Assembly (NCBI GenBank): GCA_028583685.1
Contig: JAMXIF010000015.1
Coordinates: 63,504,979-63,568,978 of the forward strand
Reading direction: 5' to 3'
DNA length: 64,000 nucleotides
Origin: Petaurus breviceps papuanus
Lineage: Eukaryota > Chordata > Mammalia > Diprotodontia > Petauridae
Of this stretch, positions 55,011 through 64,000 are shown one piece after another. How positions within the stretch are numbered: position 1 is the stretch's first letter; every line of letters starts with the position of its first letter. Under the pieces are notes generated by a model, which was given only the letters and a program-made list of their open reading frames with translations, ran no database searches and was not told where the DNA came from. The position numbers were made by a program, and so were the translations under genes.

Positions 55011-56515
55011 GGTGGAATGGACTACTCTAGATTGTTTGATAACATTCACTGTGTCCCCACAGCAGGAATACTTTTAATCGTATGGATTTGGCTAGATTAA
55101 GTCTCTTCTAATTTTGAAAATCTATGATTAAGAAACATTAGGTCAAATGTAGCAATTAAAAAATAATTTCAAATTCATGTCACAAATAATAAGAACTTAA
55201 TTATGTTTCTTGGTAACATGTTTTATGGGTAGTCCTAGGATATATCAGAGAATATTTATTTAGGCTAAAACCCTAAAAAAAGTTGGAGCAGCTAATTTTA
55301 ATATGACTATTATTATTGTTAAATGATTAGATGAGTGTCTACTTATGAAAGAATGTAAGGTGGGTTACTATTCTTTATATGCAGATTACTAATAATTATT
55401 ACTTGCATTAGATATGATTTATTCACATAATCATTATGTTTACTTTTCTCACTTTCTCATCATCCTCCCATTAGGAAAAAGGAATACAAAATAAAAAGTG
55501 TTGTCTCTCACATTATATTGACAAATAAGACTAGATTAACCTCTCCCACCCCCAGCCTCCAAAGATTCTCACCCTTGTGATTGTCAATATAGCCACTAGA
55601 GGGAGCACTTTTCTGAAAAGGCCTTGTGTGTGGAAGAGTAATACTAGCTTAAATAAAATAGCTTTTGGTGATTTTGAGACCATTGGCTATAAACAGTGTT
55701 TGACCATAGGCAGGTATACAATGTTTGATGAACATCTTCAGTGTTCATCATAAAATAAAACATCAACTTGTGGCATGAGAAACCTTCATTTAAATATATA
55801 TATTTCTTCTCTAATTGAGGTCATAAAACAAACTGCTCTCATTTTAATAGGATTATCTAGTGTTTTGGTTTATAAGGAACATTCAACATAGGCAGTGCTT
55901 CAGATGAAGTTTGTTGTAGAATATTAGTAGTAGCATTCTACAAGAAGCTGACTGCATTCTCTCTAGAATTGATTTTGGGTCTTTAATTATAATTGTATAT
56001 TTAATTATAAAGAAGAAAAGGCAGGAGTTAAGTTGGGGGTGGAAAGAAAGTCAAGGAATAAAATTGCATGAGAACACAAGTCAGACCTCAAATTCAGGGA
56101 GCTGGTATGCCCCACCTATTTCCCTTCCCTTTCAAGGGGAAAGGAATACCCTTTGGGAGATACGGGGCTGAAACTAAGAAGACTAGACCAGTCTAGACTT
56201 GCTTAAACCATGACAGTCTTGTTTATAGTTTAAAACCTTCCAAGGAAATCAGGAAATCCCAACTCAGAGTTGGCAGCCATAAGCATTTGTTGCTCTGATT
56301 TGGCTACCTGCCTCATGAGTACTCCAGGCTTATTAATATAATTTTCAGTGACCCACTGAGTAGCACCAGGTTTGCGGGCTGTCTTCCTCAGTTCTTCCTA
56401 TATACCTTCCTGTCTTCTCTCTCATCTCTTTTCTCTCCCCAACCCTGCTTCCAAGCATCAACATGATGCCTTTTTTAAGTCAAAGTATGTTTATGACTAA
56501 AAGCCATTCCCTAAT
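55011..56515. other. Unassigned sequence
   Basis: No family recognised over about 1.5 kb. It contains a CTCF-like word at 55593. Confidence 0.4.
55593..55607 (+). promoter_or_regulatory. CTCF-like core word
   Basis: CCACTAGAGGGAGCA differs at one place from the core CCASYAGRKGGCRS. Such words occur by chance and in repeats. Nothing else here supports binding. Confidence 0.3.
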
Positions 56516-56519
56516 TAAA

Positions 56520-57420
56520 TGATCGTCAAAAATTACAAATAGACAATTTCCAGTGGAACAAATTCAAGTTATCAATAACCATATAAAATGCCAAGTTACT
56601 AATAGTTAGAGAAATACAAATTAAAGCAACTCATACCCATCCAAGAGGTAAAGATGATAGAAATAATTAAAAAAAAAACATAGGGACTGAGGAGACACAG
56701 GCATATTACTGCAACTTTGTTAGTGCTGTGAGTAGGTTCAACCATTCTGAAACAAACAATTCAAAGCCATTCCCCTAAAGTCACTGAACTATGCTTATTC
56801 TTTGACACAGCAATACCAGTACTAGACCTATATTCCAAAAAGTAGGAATATAAAGATAAAAGCATGCATATGTCCAAAAATATTTATAGCAGCTTTTTTA
56901 CCCTAGTAGGAAAAAACAACCACCTCCCCAAAAAAAAAGAAAGGAAAAAATCAAACAAATTTGGAGGTTAAGAGAAGTGTTCGCTTATAGGTGAATGATT
57001 AAATAAATTGTGGCATATGAATGTAGTGGAATATTACTGAACCCTAAGAAGTTACAAAACGGAGAGTTTCAGAGGAAACTGGGAAGATATCTATAAACTA
57101 ATGTGGAATGAAATGAACAAAAGTAGGAAAACAGTTTATCCAAAGATAATAACAAAATACAGTATAGACTAAGCCAACTTTCAAAGACTTTAGAACTGAT
57201 CAATACAATAATAAAACATGATTCTAAAGGACTAATGATGAAGCATACTACTCACTTCCAGAGAGATGATGAACTTATATTAAAGAAAGAGAAATATATT
57301 TTTGGATATGGACAATGTGGGGATTATCTTGAACTATGAATTGAGGCATATTTGTTATAAGGGTTTTCTTTTTTTCAATTCTTCATTGAGGTGGATGTGG
57401 CAAGGAGAGATATTAAACAC
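56520..57420 (+). mobile_element. L1, 3' end, old
   Basis: 'AGTTAGAGAAATACAAATTAAAGCAACTC', 'AACCATTCTGAAACAAACAATTC', 'GACACAGCAATACCAGTACTAGACCTATATTCC', 'AAAAATATTTATAGCAGC' and 'AATAAATTGTGGCATATGAATGTAGTGGAATATTACTG' follow the order of the L1 at 53060. Stops throughout. Confidence 0.8.
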
Positions 57421-57900
57421 TAGTTAAGAGCTCTTTAAACAAAAAGGACAAATTATAAGCATTTTACTCAAGTCTATTTTCTCAGAGTTTCCCTGATATT
57501 GTGAGATTAGAGGAAGAGGGCAGTAGGATAAATGGGCCTTATAAGAAGGCCTTATGTCTTTGAGACTGAGATATTGCAAATACATTATATACTTTGAGAC
57601 TAGTGGGCTCTTCTTCAAGTAAGATGTGCTGAGGTAATATTCATATATATGGTCTGCCAAATTACATAACTACTGTCTCAAAGTCATATGGGTTACCTTG
57701 ATTGATACTAAGCTATCCTCTACCAAAGGTTTTCATGTAAAACCTGCAATATAACTTGCTGGTGATGTTGCTGAAAAGATTCATCTTTGATTCTGGGTCT
57801 GACTAGCTGACCTCTGAGGTCCTTTCTAATTCTCAGTTATTGCTTTTGATTCTTTGAAATGGATGTGGAATTGATGAAAATGGTTTAGTGTCAACCTTAG
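57421..57900. other. Unassigned sequence
   Basis: A MIR-like scrap ('GACTAGCTGACCTCTGAGGTCC', about 57800-57825) is the only recognisable part. Confidence 0.4.
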
Positions 57901-57902
57901 TT

Positions 57903-58086
57903 GTCAGGGTCAGAGGACATCACAACCTTCATTACCCACTGACTAATTACAAAGTAACAAAAGGTATGGGCTTTCCTGAAAAACAAGCTACCCCTAAGCA
58001 AGCTTCTCTTGCTGGGATCCAAGTGAGACCTAATAAGGGGCAAGGAAGATCTTCAAATTCTCTAGGCCTATTAAGGGGTAGGGAAG
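57903..58086 (-). mobile_element. Partial LTR, interrupted host copy
   Basis: 'GTCAGGGTCAGAGGACATCACAACC' through 'CTATTAAGGGGTAGGGAAG' is the distal part of the LTR family at 9409-11474. Another LTR of the family is inserted after GGAAG, and the host resumes at 58630 for about 25 bp (ending CCATTACA). A fossil. Confidence 0.75.
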
Positions 58087-58624
58087 TGTAGCAGCAAGCA
58101 CCCCAGCGTTCCCAGGGTGGCTGCTAGCACAGGTTCTTGGATCTGCTTTGTTAAAGGAAAGCAACTCAAAATGGGTTAACAAGCTTACTTTAATCAGTCA
58201 GACATATATCATTTAACTTGTTCAGGGGAAAAAGGTCAGCACCCCGAACTTCAAAGTATACAGGCAGAATTATCAAGACAGAAACAGATCAAGTAGACAG
58301 ATTTCCAAACTGTCCAACCATTACATCCATACCAAATCAGCATCTGGGTTTTTCAAAGCCGGGGGGGGGGGGGGGGGAAGGCTCCAGACAACGGCTTCCC
58401 AGAATCCATATCAAATCACAGAACACTTCTCAAAGTGAGCCCCCAAAACAAAGCTACACATCAGGGCTTATATAGCCTTCTCCTGGCTCAGAGAAAGTAA
58501 CAACCTTTTGGACCCGCTGGCCAATCAAAAAGTATTTACTGAAAAACAAGCCTCCCACCCCCATGTTTCAGGTGCACTTTAGCCTAGGGGAAGGGAAGAT
58601 CTTTAAATTTGCATTCCCATTACA
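58087..58624 (-). mobile_element. Solo LTR inserted in an LTR of the same family
   Basis: 538 bp from TGTAGCAGCAAGC to CCCATTACA (plus strand), flanked by GGAAG at 58082-58086 and 58625-58629. Its length and sequence are closest to the solo LTR at 1736 (536 bp). A G-run lies at 58361-58378. A fossil with no coding part. Confidence 0.85.
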
Positions 58625-58659
58625 GGAAGATCTTCAAATTCCCTTACCATTACAAGAAC

Positions 58660-58790
58660 TTGTATCAGATTGCACTTCATCTTAGGGAGGCGGAGGAGAG
58701 GGAGTGGGGGAAAATTTAGAACTTAAAATTTTGTGAATGTTGAAAACTAAAAATTAATTAATTACTTATTTAAAAAAGAAAATAAAAAGT
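58660..58790 (+). repeat. L1 3' terminus
   Basis: 'GGGGGAAAATTTAGAACTTAAAATTTTGTGAATGTTGAAAACT' is the terminal motif of marsupial L1, followed by an A/T-rich tail. Confidence 0.7.
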
Positions 58791-58927
58791 CAATTCCATT
58801 GAAAACAGGATTTAAGAAAATATTGAGAATTCAGTTTAATTTAAGGAAAAACCTTGAGTGAGATGAGTGAAAGTATTCTCATAAAATGAAGGAGACAGTC
58901 ACCAAACTTGAGCTAGGTCCTAGACCT

Positions 58928-58929
<2 letters not shown>

Positions 58930-58971
<42 letters not shown>
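58930..58971. repeat. (TG)n microsatellite
   Basis: Pure TG run adjoining the tail side of the antisense SINE A that follows. Confidence 0.9.
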
Positions 58972-58976
<5 letters not shown>

Positions 58977-59059
58977 TAAGTGTCTGAGGCCGGAACTAAA
59001 TCTGGGTCCTCCTGACTCTGGGGGCTGGCACTTTACCCACTGAGCCACCTAGCCACCCC
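58972..59059 (-). repeat. SINE A fragment, antisense
   Basis: 'GTTAAGTGTCTGAGGCCGG', 'GGGTCCTCCTGACTC' and 'CACTGAGCCACCTAGCCACCCC'. The core end has been replaced by the (TG)n run. Confidence 0.85.
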
Positions 59060-59359
59060 ATATGTTGGTCTTCTTGACCTGCCCTAGTCTCTGGCAGTTA
59101 AAGGCAGATATTTGAGCTTTGACTCCAAACACACAGCTGCTACCTGAATGAAGAGAGAATCATATAAGACCCAATACCCTGATATTATTAGCCTTCCTCA
59201 CTCCTTCACATGCTCCCCTCCTCTCTCTCTGTCTCTCTGTCTCTCCCTCTCTCTTCCCTTTTTCTTTTTCTTCTCCATCCCTATCTCTAGCCCTCCCATT
59301 TCTCCCATTCTCATTCTCTGACCTCATTAATTCTCATGGTTCAATTGCAACATCTTTGT

Positions 59360-59587
59360 AGTTGACTTAAAGAAGTGCATCTCTAGGCCAAGTCTCTTCT
59401 GAGTTTCAGTCTCACATCACAAACTGTCTATTAGACATCTACAACTAGATGTCCTATAAGCATGTCAAGCAAATCATCATCTCTTCTATCCCCCTAAGCT
59501 CCTTTACTTCCTAACTTCCTATTACTGTCACCCATGTGCCCAATGTCATGACATCTTCAGTTTCTCACTCCAAGTATCCAATCATTT
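59360..59587 (+). repeat. L2 LINE, part 1
   Basis: 'GTCTATTAGACATCTACAACTAGATGTCC', 'AGCAAATCATCATCTCTTCTATCCCCC', 'CCTATTACTGTCACCC' and 'ACTCCAAGTATCCAATCATTT' follow L2 ORF2 order. Split by an insertion; resumes at 60062. Confidence 0.75.
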
Positions 59588-60048
59588 AATCAACTGCAAA
59601 AAACTAATGACTGATCATACAACAATGCGCCATAATTCCAAAGGGCTCATGACTAAAATTGCTACACAAATCAGATAAATGATAGACTCAGAATACAGAT
59701 TTGAACCCCCCCCCCTCCCTCTCTCTCTTCCTCCTTTTATTTTTTTCCTGGCACATGACTAATGCTAAAATATATTTTTAATAACTTCATTTGTGTTATA
59801 GATATATAGATATTGGGCAGCTAGGTGGCACAGTGAATAGAGCACCGGCCCTGGAGTCAGGAGGACCTGAGTTCAAATGTGGCCTCAGACACTTCACACA
59901 AAACTAGCCGTGTGACCTTGGGCAAGTCACTTAACCCCAATTGCCCTCCAAAAAAAAAGATATGTAGATATTGTGATTTATACTTTCCTCAATGGGTGGG
60001 AAGAAGGTGGAGAAAATTTGAAAATGAAAATAAAATTGAATTTAAAAA
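59588..60048 (+). mobile_element. 5'-truncated L1 3' end, itself split by a SINE
   Basis: 461 bp between direct repeats TATCCAATCATTT (59575-59587 and 60049-60061). It starts in the L1 3'UTR ('CCATAATTCCAAAGGGCTCATGAC') and ends 'GGTGGAGAAAATTTGAAAATGAAAATAAAATTG' plus A-rich tail. The SINE A at 59815 lies inside. Confidence 0.75.
59815..59958 (+). repeat. SINE A copy, well preserved
   Basis: GGGCAGCTAGGTGGCACAG, 'GAGCACCGGCCCTGGAGTC', 'GAGTTCAAATGTGG', 'TGTGACCTTGGGCAAGTCAC' and CCCCAATTGCCCTCC plus A-run. Short flanking repeat TAGATATT (59807-59814 and about 59965-59972). Confidence 0.93.
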
Positions 60049-60061
60049 TATCCAATCATTT

Positions 60062-60605
60062 GCCAAATATTATAATTTCTGATTCCATGATATATCTATT
60101 ATACATAATATCTTCTCCACTTACATAGTCACCATCCTCAATCAGGCCCTTATCACCTCTCAAGTGGCCTTTGCAATATCCTCTTCTTTGGTCTCCCTGC
60201 CTTTCTTTACTTTAATCCATTCTTCACACATTGACCAAAATTTTCCCAAACTGTTTGACTCTCTGTTGCCTCTAGGATCAAATATAAGGTCTTTGGTTTG
60301 GCATTTAACATTTTTCATAATCTGGTGCCTTTGTATCTTTCCGGTCTTATTACATCTAATTCCTCTCATCATTCTGGCCCACATCTTGTCCCTTTAACAT
60401 GATTCACTGTCTCTTCTCTCATATTTGTGCTTCTGCACTGGCTGGTTCTTCCTTTCCAACCATATATACTCAAAATGCATGATTATTGGCTCCTCCTTTA
60501 GAATGCAAGCTTTTTTGAGGTTGCTTTACCTTTGCATTTGTATTCCTGGTTCTTAGTGAAGTGCCTAACACATGGTGAATGTTCAAGAGAGGAGTGATGG
60601 GCACA
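60062..60605 (+). repeat. L2 LINE, part 2
   Basis: 'AGTCACCATCCTCAATCAGGCCC', 'TTTGGTCTCCCTGCC', 'TCTAGGATCAAATATAAGGTC', 'TGCACTGGCTGGTTCTTCC', and the end 'GTTCTTAGTGAAGTGCCTAACACATGGTGAATGTTC'. It reaches the L2 3' tip. Confidence 0.8.
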
Positions 60606-60930
60606 AAGTCATTAATTAATTATGATCAACTTGGAAGCAAGGATAATAGAGATAGGATTCAGTTAGATGACTACAATAGAAATAAAAATAGGACATGGTA
60701 AGGGCTTGAAATGGAAAGGAAGTGATGTTTTTCTTCAGTTTAAACAAAAACAAAACAACTAAAACCCTCTATGGTTTTCTGCCTTTTCTAATGCTATTTA
60801 TAATAGAAAATGAAATTGTACCCATCTACCTCCCATTAGCAAAAACAAACAAAAAACAAAAAGCCTTTCCCTACTCCATTCCTTTTCCTTGACAATATAT
60901 TCTCCTTAAAATATACAAAAGAATAAAAAA
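60606..60930. other. Unassigned sequence
   Basis: Nothing recognised. Confidence 0.4.
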
Positions 60931-60940
60931 AGAAACAAGA

Positions 60941-61102
60941 ACCGGTAGCCAGGTAGCACAGCAAGTAAGAGCATCGGCTCCAGAGTTGGGATGACCTGGG
61001 ATTGAATCCAGGCTCTTATACTTAGCACCACACCCAGAAATAACTGGCCGTTTAACCTTGAGCAAGTTACTTAACCCCAATTGCTTTAAACAAACAAACA
61101 AA
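60941..61102 (+). repeat. SINE B copy
   Basis: 'GGTAGCCAGGTAGCACAGCAAGTAAGAGCATCGGCTCC', 'GGGATTGAATCCAGG' (B box), 'ACCACACCCAGAAATAACTGGCCG' and 'CAATTGCTTTAAACAAACAAAC'. TSD AAACAAGA (60933-60940 and 61103-61110). Confidence 0.92.
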
Positions 61103-61184
61103 AAACAAGAGGCTTCTTAAACCTTGGGTCCTCACTAATATGTGATGACTTTGGAGGTGAAGATGAAAAGGAAGGAAGGAATAA

Positions 61185-61442
61185 GCATTAGTGTACTACC
61201 TACTATGTGCCAGGTTGCACTAAAGCACTTTTTACAAATATTATCTCATTTGACTCTCACAGCAATTCTTCCAGGTAAGTGCTATTAATATCATCATTGT
61301 ACTGTTGAAGAAACTACAACAGAGGTTAAATGACTTGCCCAGGGTCAATGCAGCTAGTAAGTATTTGAGACTGAAATTGAACTAAGGTTTTCTAGACTTC
61401 AGACTCAATAGTCTTATTTATCATTCCACCAGTTGCCTCTTT
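61185..61442 (-). repeat. MIR, nearly full length, antisense
   Basis: 'CTACTATGTGCCAGGTTGCACTAAAGCACTTTTTACAAATATTATCTC', 'GAAGAAACTACAACAGAGGTTAAATGACTTGCCCAGGGTC' and 'CATTCCACCAGTTGCCTC' cover the whole 260-bp MIR in reverse. Confidence 0.85.
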
Positions 61443-61772
61443 ACAAAAGGCAACAAATAAGGTCTATAAAAAAAATAATTGTTTGCAAACAAACAAAATC
61501 CCATAAAAGAAGGATCTCAGGACAATAAGGTTTTCTAAATTCTATTTTTCCAGTTCCATGTAGTAAGAATTTTTAACATTTATTTCTTAAGATTTTGAGT
61601 TCCAAATTCTCCCACTCCCTCTTTACTTTCTCTCCCTTTTGAAAGGCAAGTAATTTGACATAGGTTATACATGTGCAGTCAGGCAAAATATATTTCCATA
61701 TTAGGTTGCAGAAAAAAAACAGAACAAAAAAAAAAAAAGAAAAAGCGAAATTAAAAAAAAAAGTGTGCTTTG

Positions 61773-61930
61773 ATATTTTTTTTTTAAGCAATCGGGGTTA
61801 AGTAACTTGCTCAAGGTTACATGACCAGTTTTTTCTGGGTGGATGCTAAGTGTCTGAGCCCGGATTCGATCCCCAGGTCGTCCCGACACTGGAGCTGGTG
61901 CTCTTACTCACTGTGCTACCTGGCCACCCT
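61773..61930 (-). repeat. SINE B copy, antisense
   Basis: Poly-T, 'AAGCAATCGGGGTTAAGTAAC', 'GCCCGGATTCGATCCCCAGG', 'CGTCCCGACACTGGAGC' and 'GTGCTACCTGGCCACCC'. Flanking TGCTTTG (61766-61772 and 61935-61941). Confidence 0.92.
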
Positions 61931-62020
61931 GGTATGCTTTGGTCTTTATTCAGACTGCATTGAGACTTCCTCAGGAGGTAGACAGCATTTTTCTTCATAA
62001 ATTATTCTTTATTTATTATT

Positions 62021-62168
62021 GTTATTTTTTGCTTTTTGGAGAGCAATTGGGTTTAAGTGACTTGCTCAAAGTCACATGGCTAGTAAGTGTATCAAGTGTC
62101 TGAGGATGGATTTGAACTCAGGTCCTCCTGACTACAGTGCTCTATTCACTGCACCACCTAGCTGCCCC
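62021..62168 (-). repeat. SINE A copy, antisense
   Basis: 'GAGCAATTGGGTTTAAGTGACTTGCTC', 'GGATTTGAACTCAGGTCC' and 'CACTGCACCACCTAGCTGCCCC'. Similar CATAA..TTCTTTA words flank it. Confidence 0.9.
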
Positions 62169-62425
62169 TCATCATAATTCTTTAGAACTGTTTTGGATTA
62201 TTGTATTGCTGAGCATAACTAAGTCTTTCACAGTTACTGATCCTACAGTATTGCTGTTAAGAATGCTCTTTTATCATAGTTCCAAACTGCTCTCCAGAAT
62301 GGTTGGATCAGTTCACAGTTCTGCCAATAATGCTTTAATGTCTCAGTTTCCACACATCTCCAACATTTGTCATTTTATTTTTCTCTCATATTAGTAAATC
62401 TGATAGGTGCAGTATTGTAACTCAG

Positions 62426-62950
62426 AATTAGGACAACAGTTTCAACAATTGGTATTTTATGACCACAAATCATGAAAATTAGATATCAGAAATTTCAAGA
62501 TGTAGAAGGCAAAAAAGCATGTCATTTCGAGGACTGTATATGAATGGAGGAAAGGATGCCAAGAAACCTATGATACGTTCTATTTTCAGAGGCATACTTT
62601 GCTCTGACCATGGAAAAGCAGTTGTCACTTTAATATCATAATTTTGCCCCTCTGAGGAGCCAGTTTAATCTTAAACTAGGCTAGAAAATCTTGTGTATTT
62701 TATAACCATGGTAAGTACATATAGAAAGGAACTGAGAAATCATCTAGTCTATCTCATTCATTGTTCAGATAAACAGACAATGTGAGAAGTAAAAGGACTT
62801 TGTCAAAATCAATGGGTAATAAGTGCCAGATTTAGATAGGTCAAATTACTAAGTATAGGGTTAGAACACAGAAATATATTTGTTCATAAAAGCACATGTA
62901 TATTGTGAAAGAATATAAATATAAAGAAATAGACTTAATAAGCATAAAGA
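62426..62950. other. Unassigned sequence
   Basis: Nothing recognised. Confidence 0.4.
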
Positions 62951-62954
62951 CAGG

Positions 62955-63185
62955 TAGTAATGATTGTTAGCATTTAATATAACACTTGGAGGTTTACAAA
63001 TTTCTTTACACATATGATCTCTTCTGGTCCTCACAATTGATACTATCCCCATTTTATGGATAAGAGAAACTGAGGATGAAGGAGGTTAAATGACTTTCCC
63101 AATGTCATGACATTATTAAGTGTCTGAAACTAGGTTTTCCTCTTTGCAAGTGCACAAGTCTATCCTCTTTGCCACCTTGCTGCTT
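62955..63185 (-). repeat. MIR, antisense
   Basis: 'TACACATATGATCTCTTCTGGTCCTCAC', 'ACTATCCCCATTTTATGGATAAGAGAAACTGAGG', 'GGAGGTTAAATGACTTTCCCAATGTC' and 'CTATCCTCTTTGCCACCTTGC': MIR in reverse. Confidence 0.85.
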
Positions 63186-64000
63186 GAATCCTCATTGCAG
63201 TTGAATTTTGAAAAGAAAGGAAATGAAAAAGAATTCTCCTTTATTAAGAATTTCACACTTTCTATTTTACACGGCCATTGATTTCTTTGCTGAAAGAAAT
63301 TTAGCAGAATGGGCTGATAAGCCCTAGACAGTTTCATTTTGAATGATCAAGTATCTGATTTGGTACTGTACATGTTTCTTTTGTTGTTGTTGTTTTATTT
63401 TTTGAGACTTCTTTGGAAAATTAAACATGTATGACTAGAAAATTCAGTAATTCTTCTGGTTGTAAATTTCAGACACTTTCAGGAGATAAAGCTTTTTTGC
63501 CCTTTTTTCCTCTCTTCTCTCCATGTATCTTGTGAAGTTCAATTCAAATTTCTATACTTGGTTCATAGCCAGAAATCTCACCACCAATGAAGTGAACAGA
63601 CTTCAGTGAAATAACTATACCCTTTCTAAGCATGTGGTGTATTGCTTTGTTGTCTTAGAAGATTGAAATATATTTAGATTGGGTTGGGATATGGCAGCTT
63701 AAACTACATTAAAGTACTTCAAAGACTATTTCCTGAGCAATTGTGTTATTCTGGTGCCACTGATTTCCAGTTACTTAATACAATGCATTCTCATCATTCC
63801 AGGAAGTGAAACGAGAGCTGTCAGGACTGATACATTGCATAATCTGTGAGAGTCAATAGGTTGATTCTGTGAAGTTATTCCTGCTGGAAGGTATATGAGG
63901 TTATCTTCTGCAAAGTGCCAAAGAACACCTGCCAACATCTGAAATCTATAAATGGAAAGAGATGGGGAGATAAATGAGGAAGTATGTTGTTATACCTCTT
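63186..64000. other. Unassigned sequence to the window edge
   Basis: No repeat family or gene recognised. The antisense frame 63116-63337 overlaps the MIR. Confidence 0.4.

Larger units (their letters stand above)
61560..62425 (-). mobile_element. L1 3' end, antisense, with two SINEs inside
   Basis: Pieces in order on the plus strand: 'AAGATTTTGAGTTCCAAATTCTCCC' (61590), 'TTGACATAGGTTATACATGTGCAG' (61655), 'GTCTTTATTCAGACTGCATTGAGACTTCC' (61941), and 'AACTGCTCTCCAGAATGGTTGGATCAG' with 'GTAAATCTGATAGGTGCAG' (62285-62415). All match antisense L1 3'UTR and end of ORF2. SINE B (61773) and SINE A (62021) are inserted. Confidence 0.8.

Overview
The window reads as a marsupial nuclear, gene-poor intergenic or intronic stretch. 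I found no protein-coding host gene, exon series, tRNA, rRNA or CRISPR array. The case for a marsupial is the repeat set: L1 with a 'GGGG..GAGCCAAGATGG' head, half-L1 (HAL1) elements that carry only ORF1, MAR1-type CORE-SINEs, two younger tRNA-headed SINE families (here 'SINE A', ending CCCAATTGCC, and 'SINE B', ending CCCAATTGCTTT), RTE-derived SINE tails, many L2/MIR relics, CR1/L3 and small hAT elements. The species cannot be fixed from this window. All open reading frames over 60 codons are either fragments of L1 ORF1/ORF2 or chance frames.

Layout. 0-9 kb: pyrimidine-rich start, L2 and MIR relics, a MAR1 SINE split by a solo LTR (1736-2271, 5-bp target duplication), an L2 antisense stretch with an RTE-SINE inside it, and an old L1 3' end. 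9.4-11.5 kb: a two-LTR element of the same LTR family with only about 0.8 kb between its LTRs. 12.3-15.7 kb: CR1/L3, then an L1 5' end into which a 1.8-kb retrocopy of an unidentified mRNA 3'UTR has been inserted. 16.9-19.4 kb: HAL1 copy 1. 21.8-23.8 kb: an older HAL1. 24.9-29.2 kb: an L1 ORF2 endonuclease fragment split by a full-length HAL1 (copy 2) and by a hAT element. 29.5-40 kb: SINEs, L2, microsatellites, another LTR and mostly unassigned sequence. 40.6-46.4 kb: a nested stack of minus-strand L1/HAL1 elements. 46.4-53 kb: largely unassigned. 53-57.4 kb: two L1 3' halves. 57.9-58.7 kb: an LTR inserted inside another LTR of the same family. 59.3-60.6 kb: an L2 split by an L1 tail that is itself split by a SINE. 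61-64 kb: MIRs, SINEs and an L1 3' end.

The interest lies in the insertion history, because many target-site duplications (TSDs) are still readable. The main points are a HAL1 lineage whose two best copies share one ORF1 stop codon, a HAL1 with a possible 3' transduction, a 3'UTR retrocopy, an LTR family that includes a short two-LTR form, and a linker-less SINE dimer. I see no sign of a new enzymatic or defence system. Family names come from remembered consensus sequences, not from a database search.
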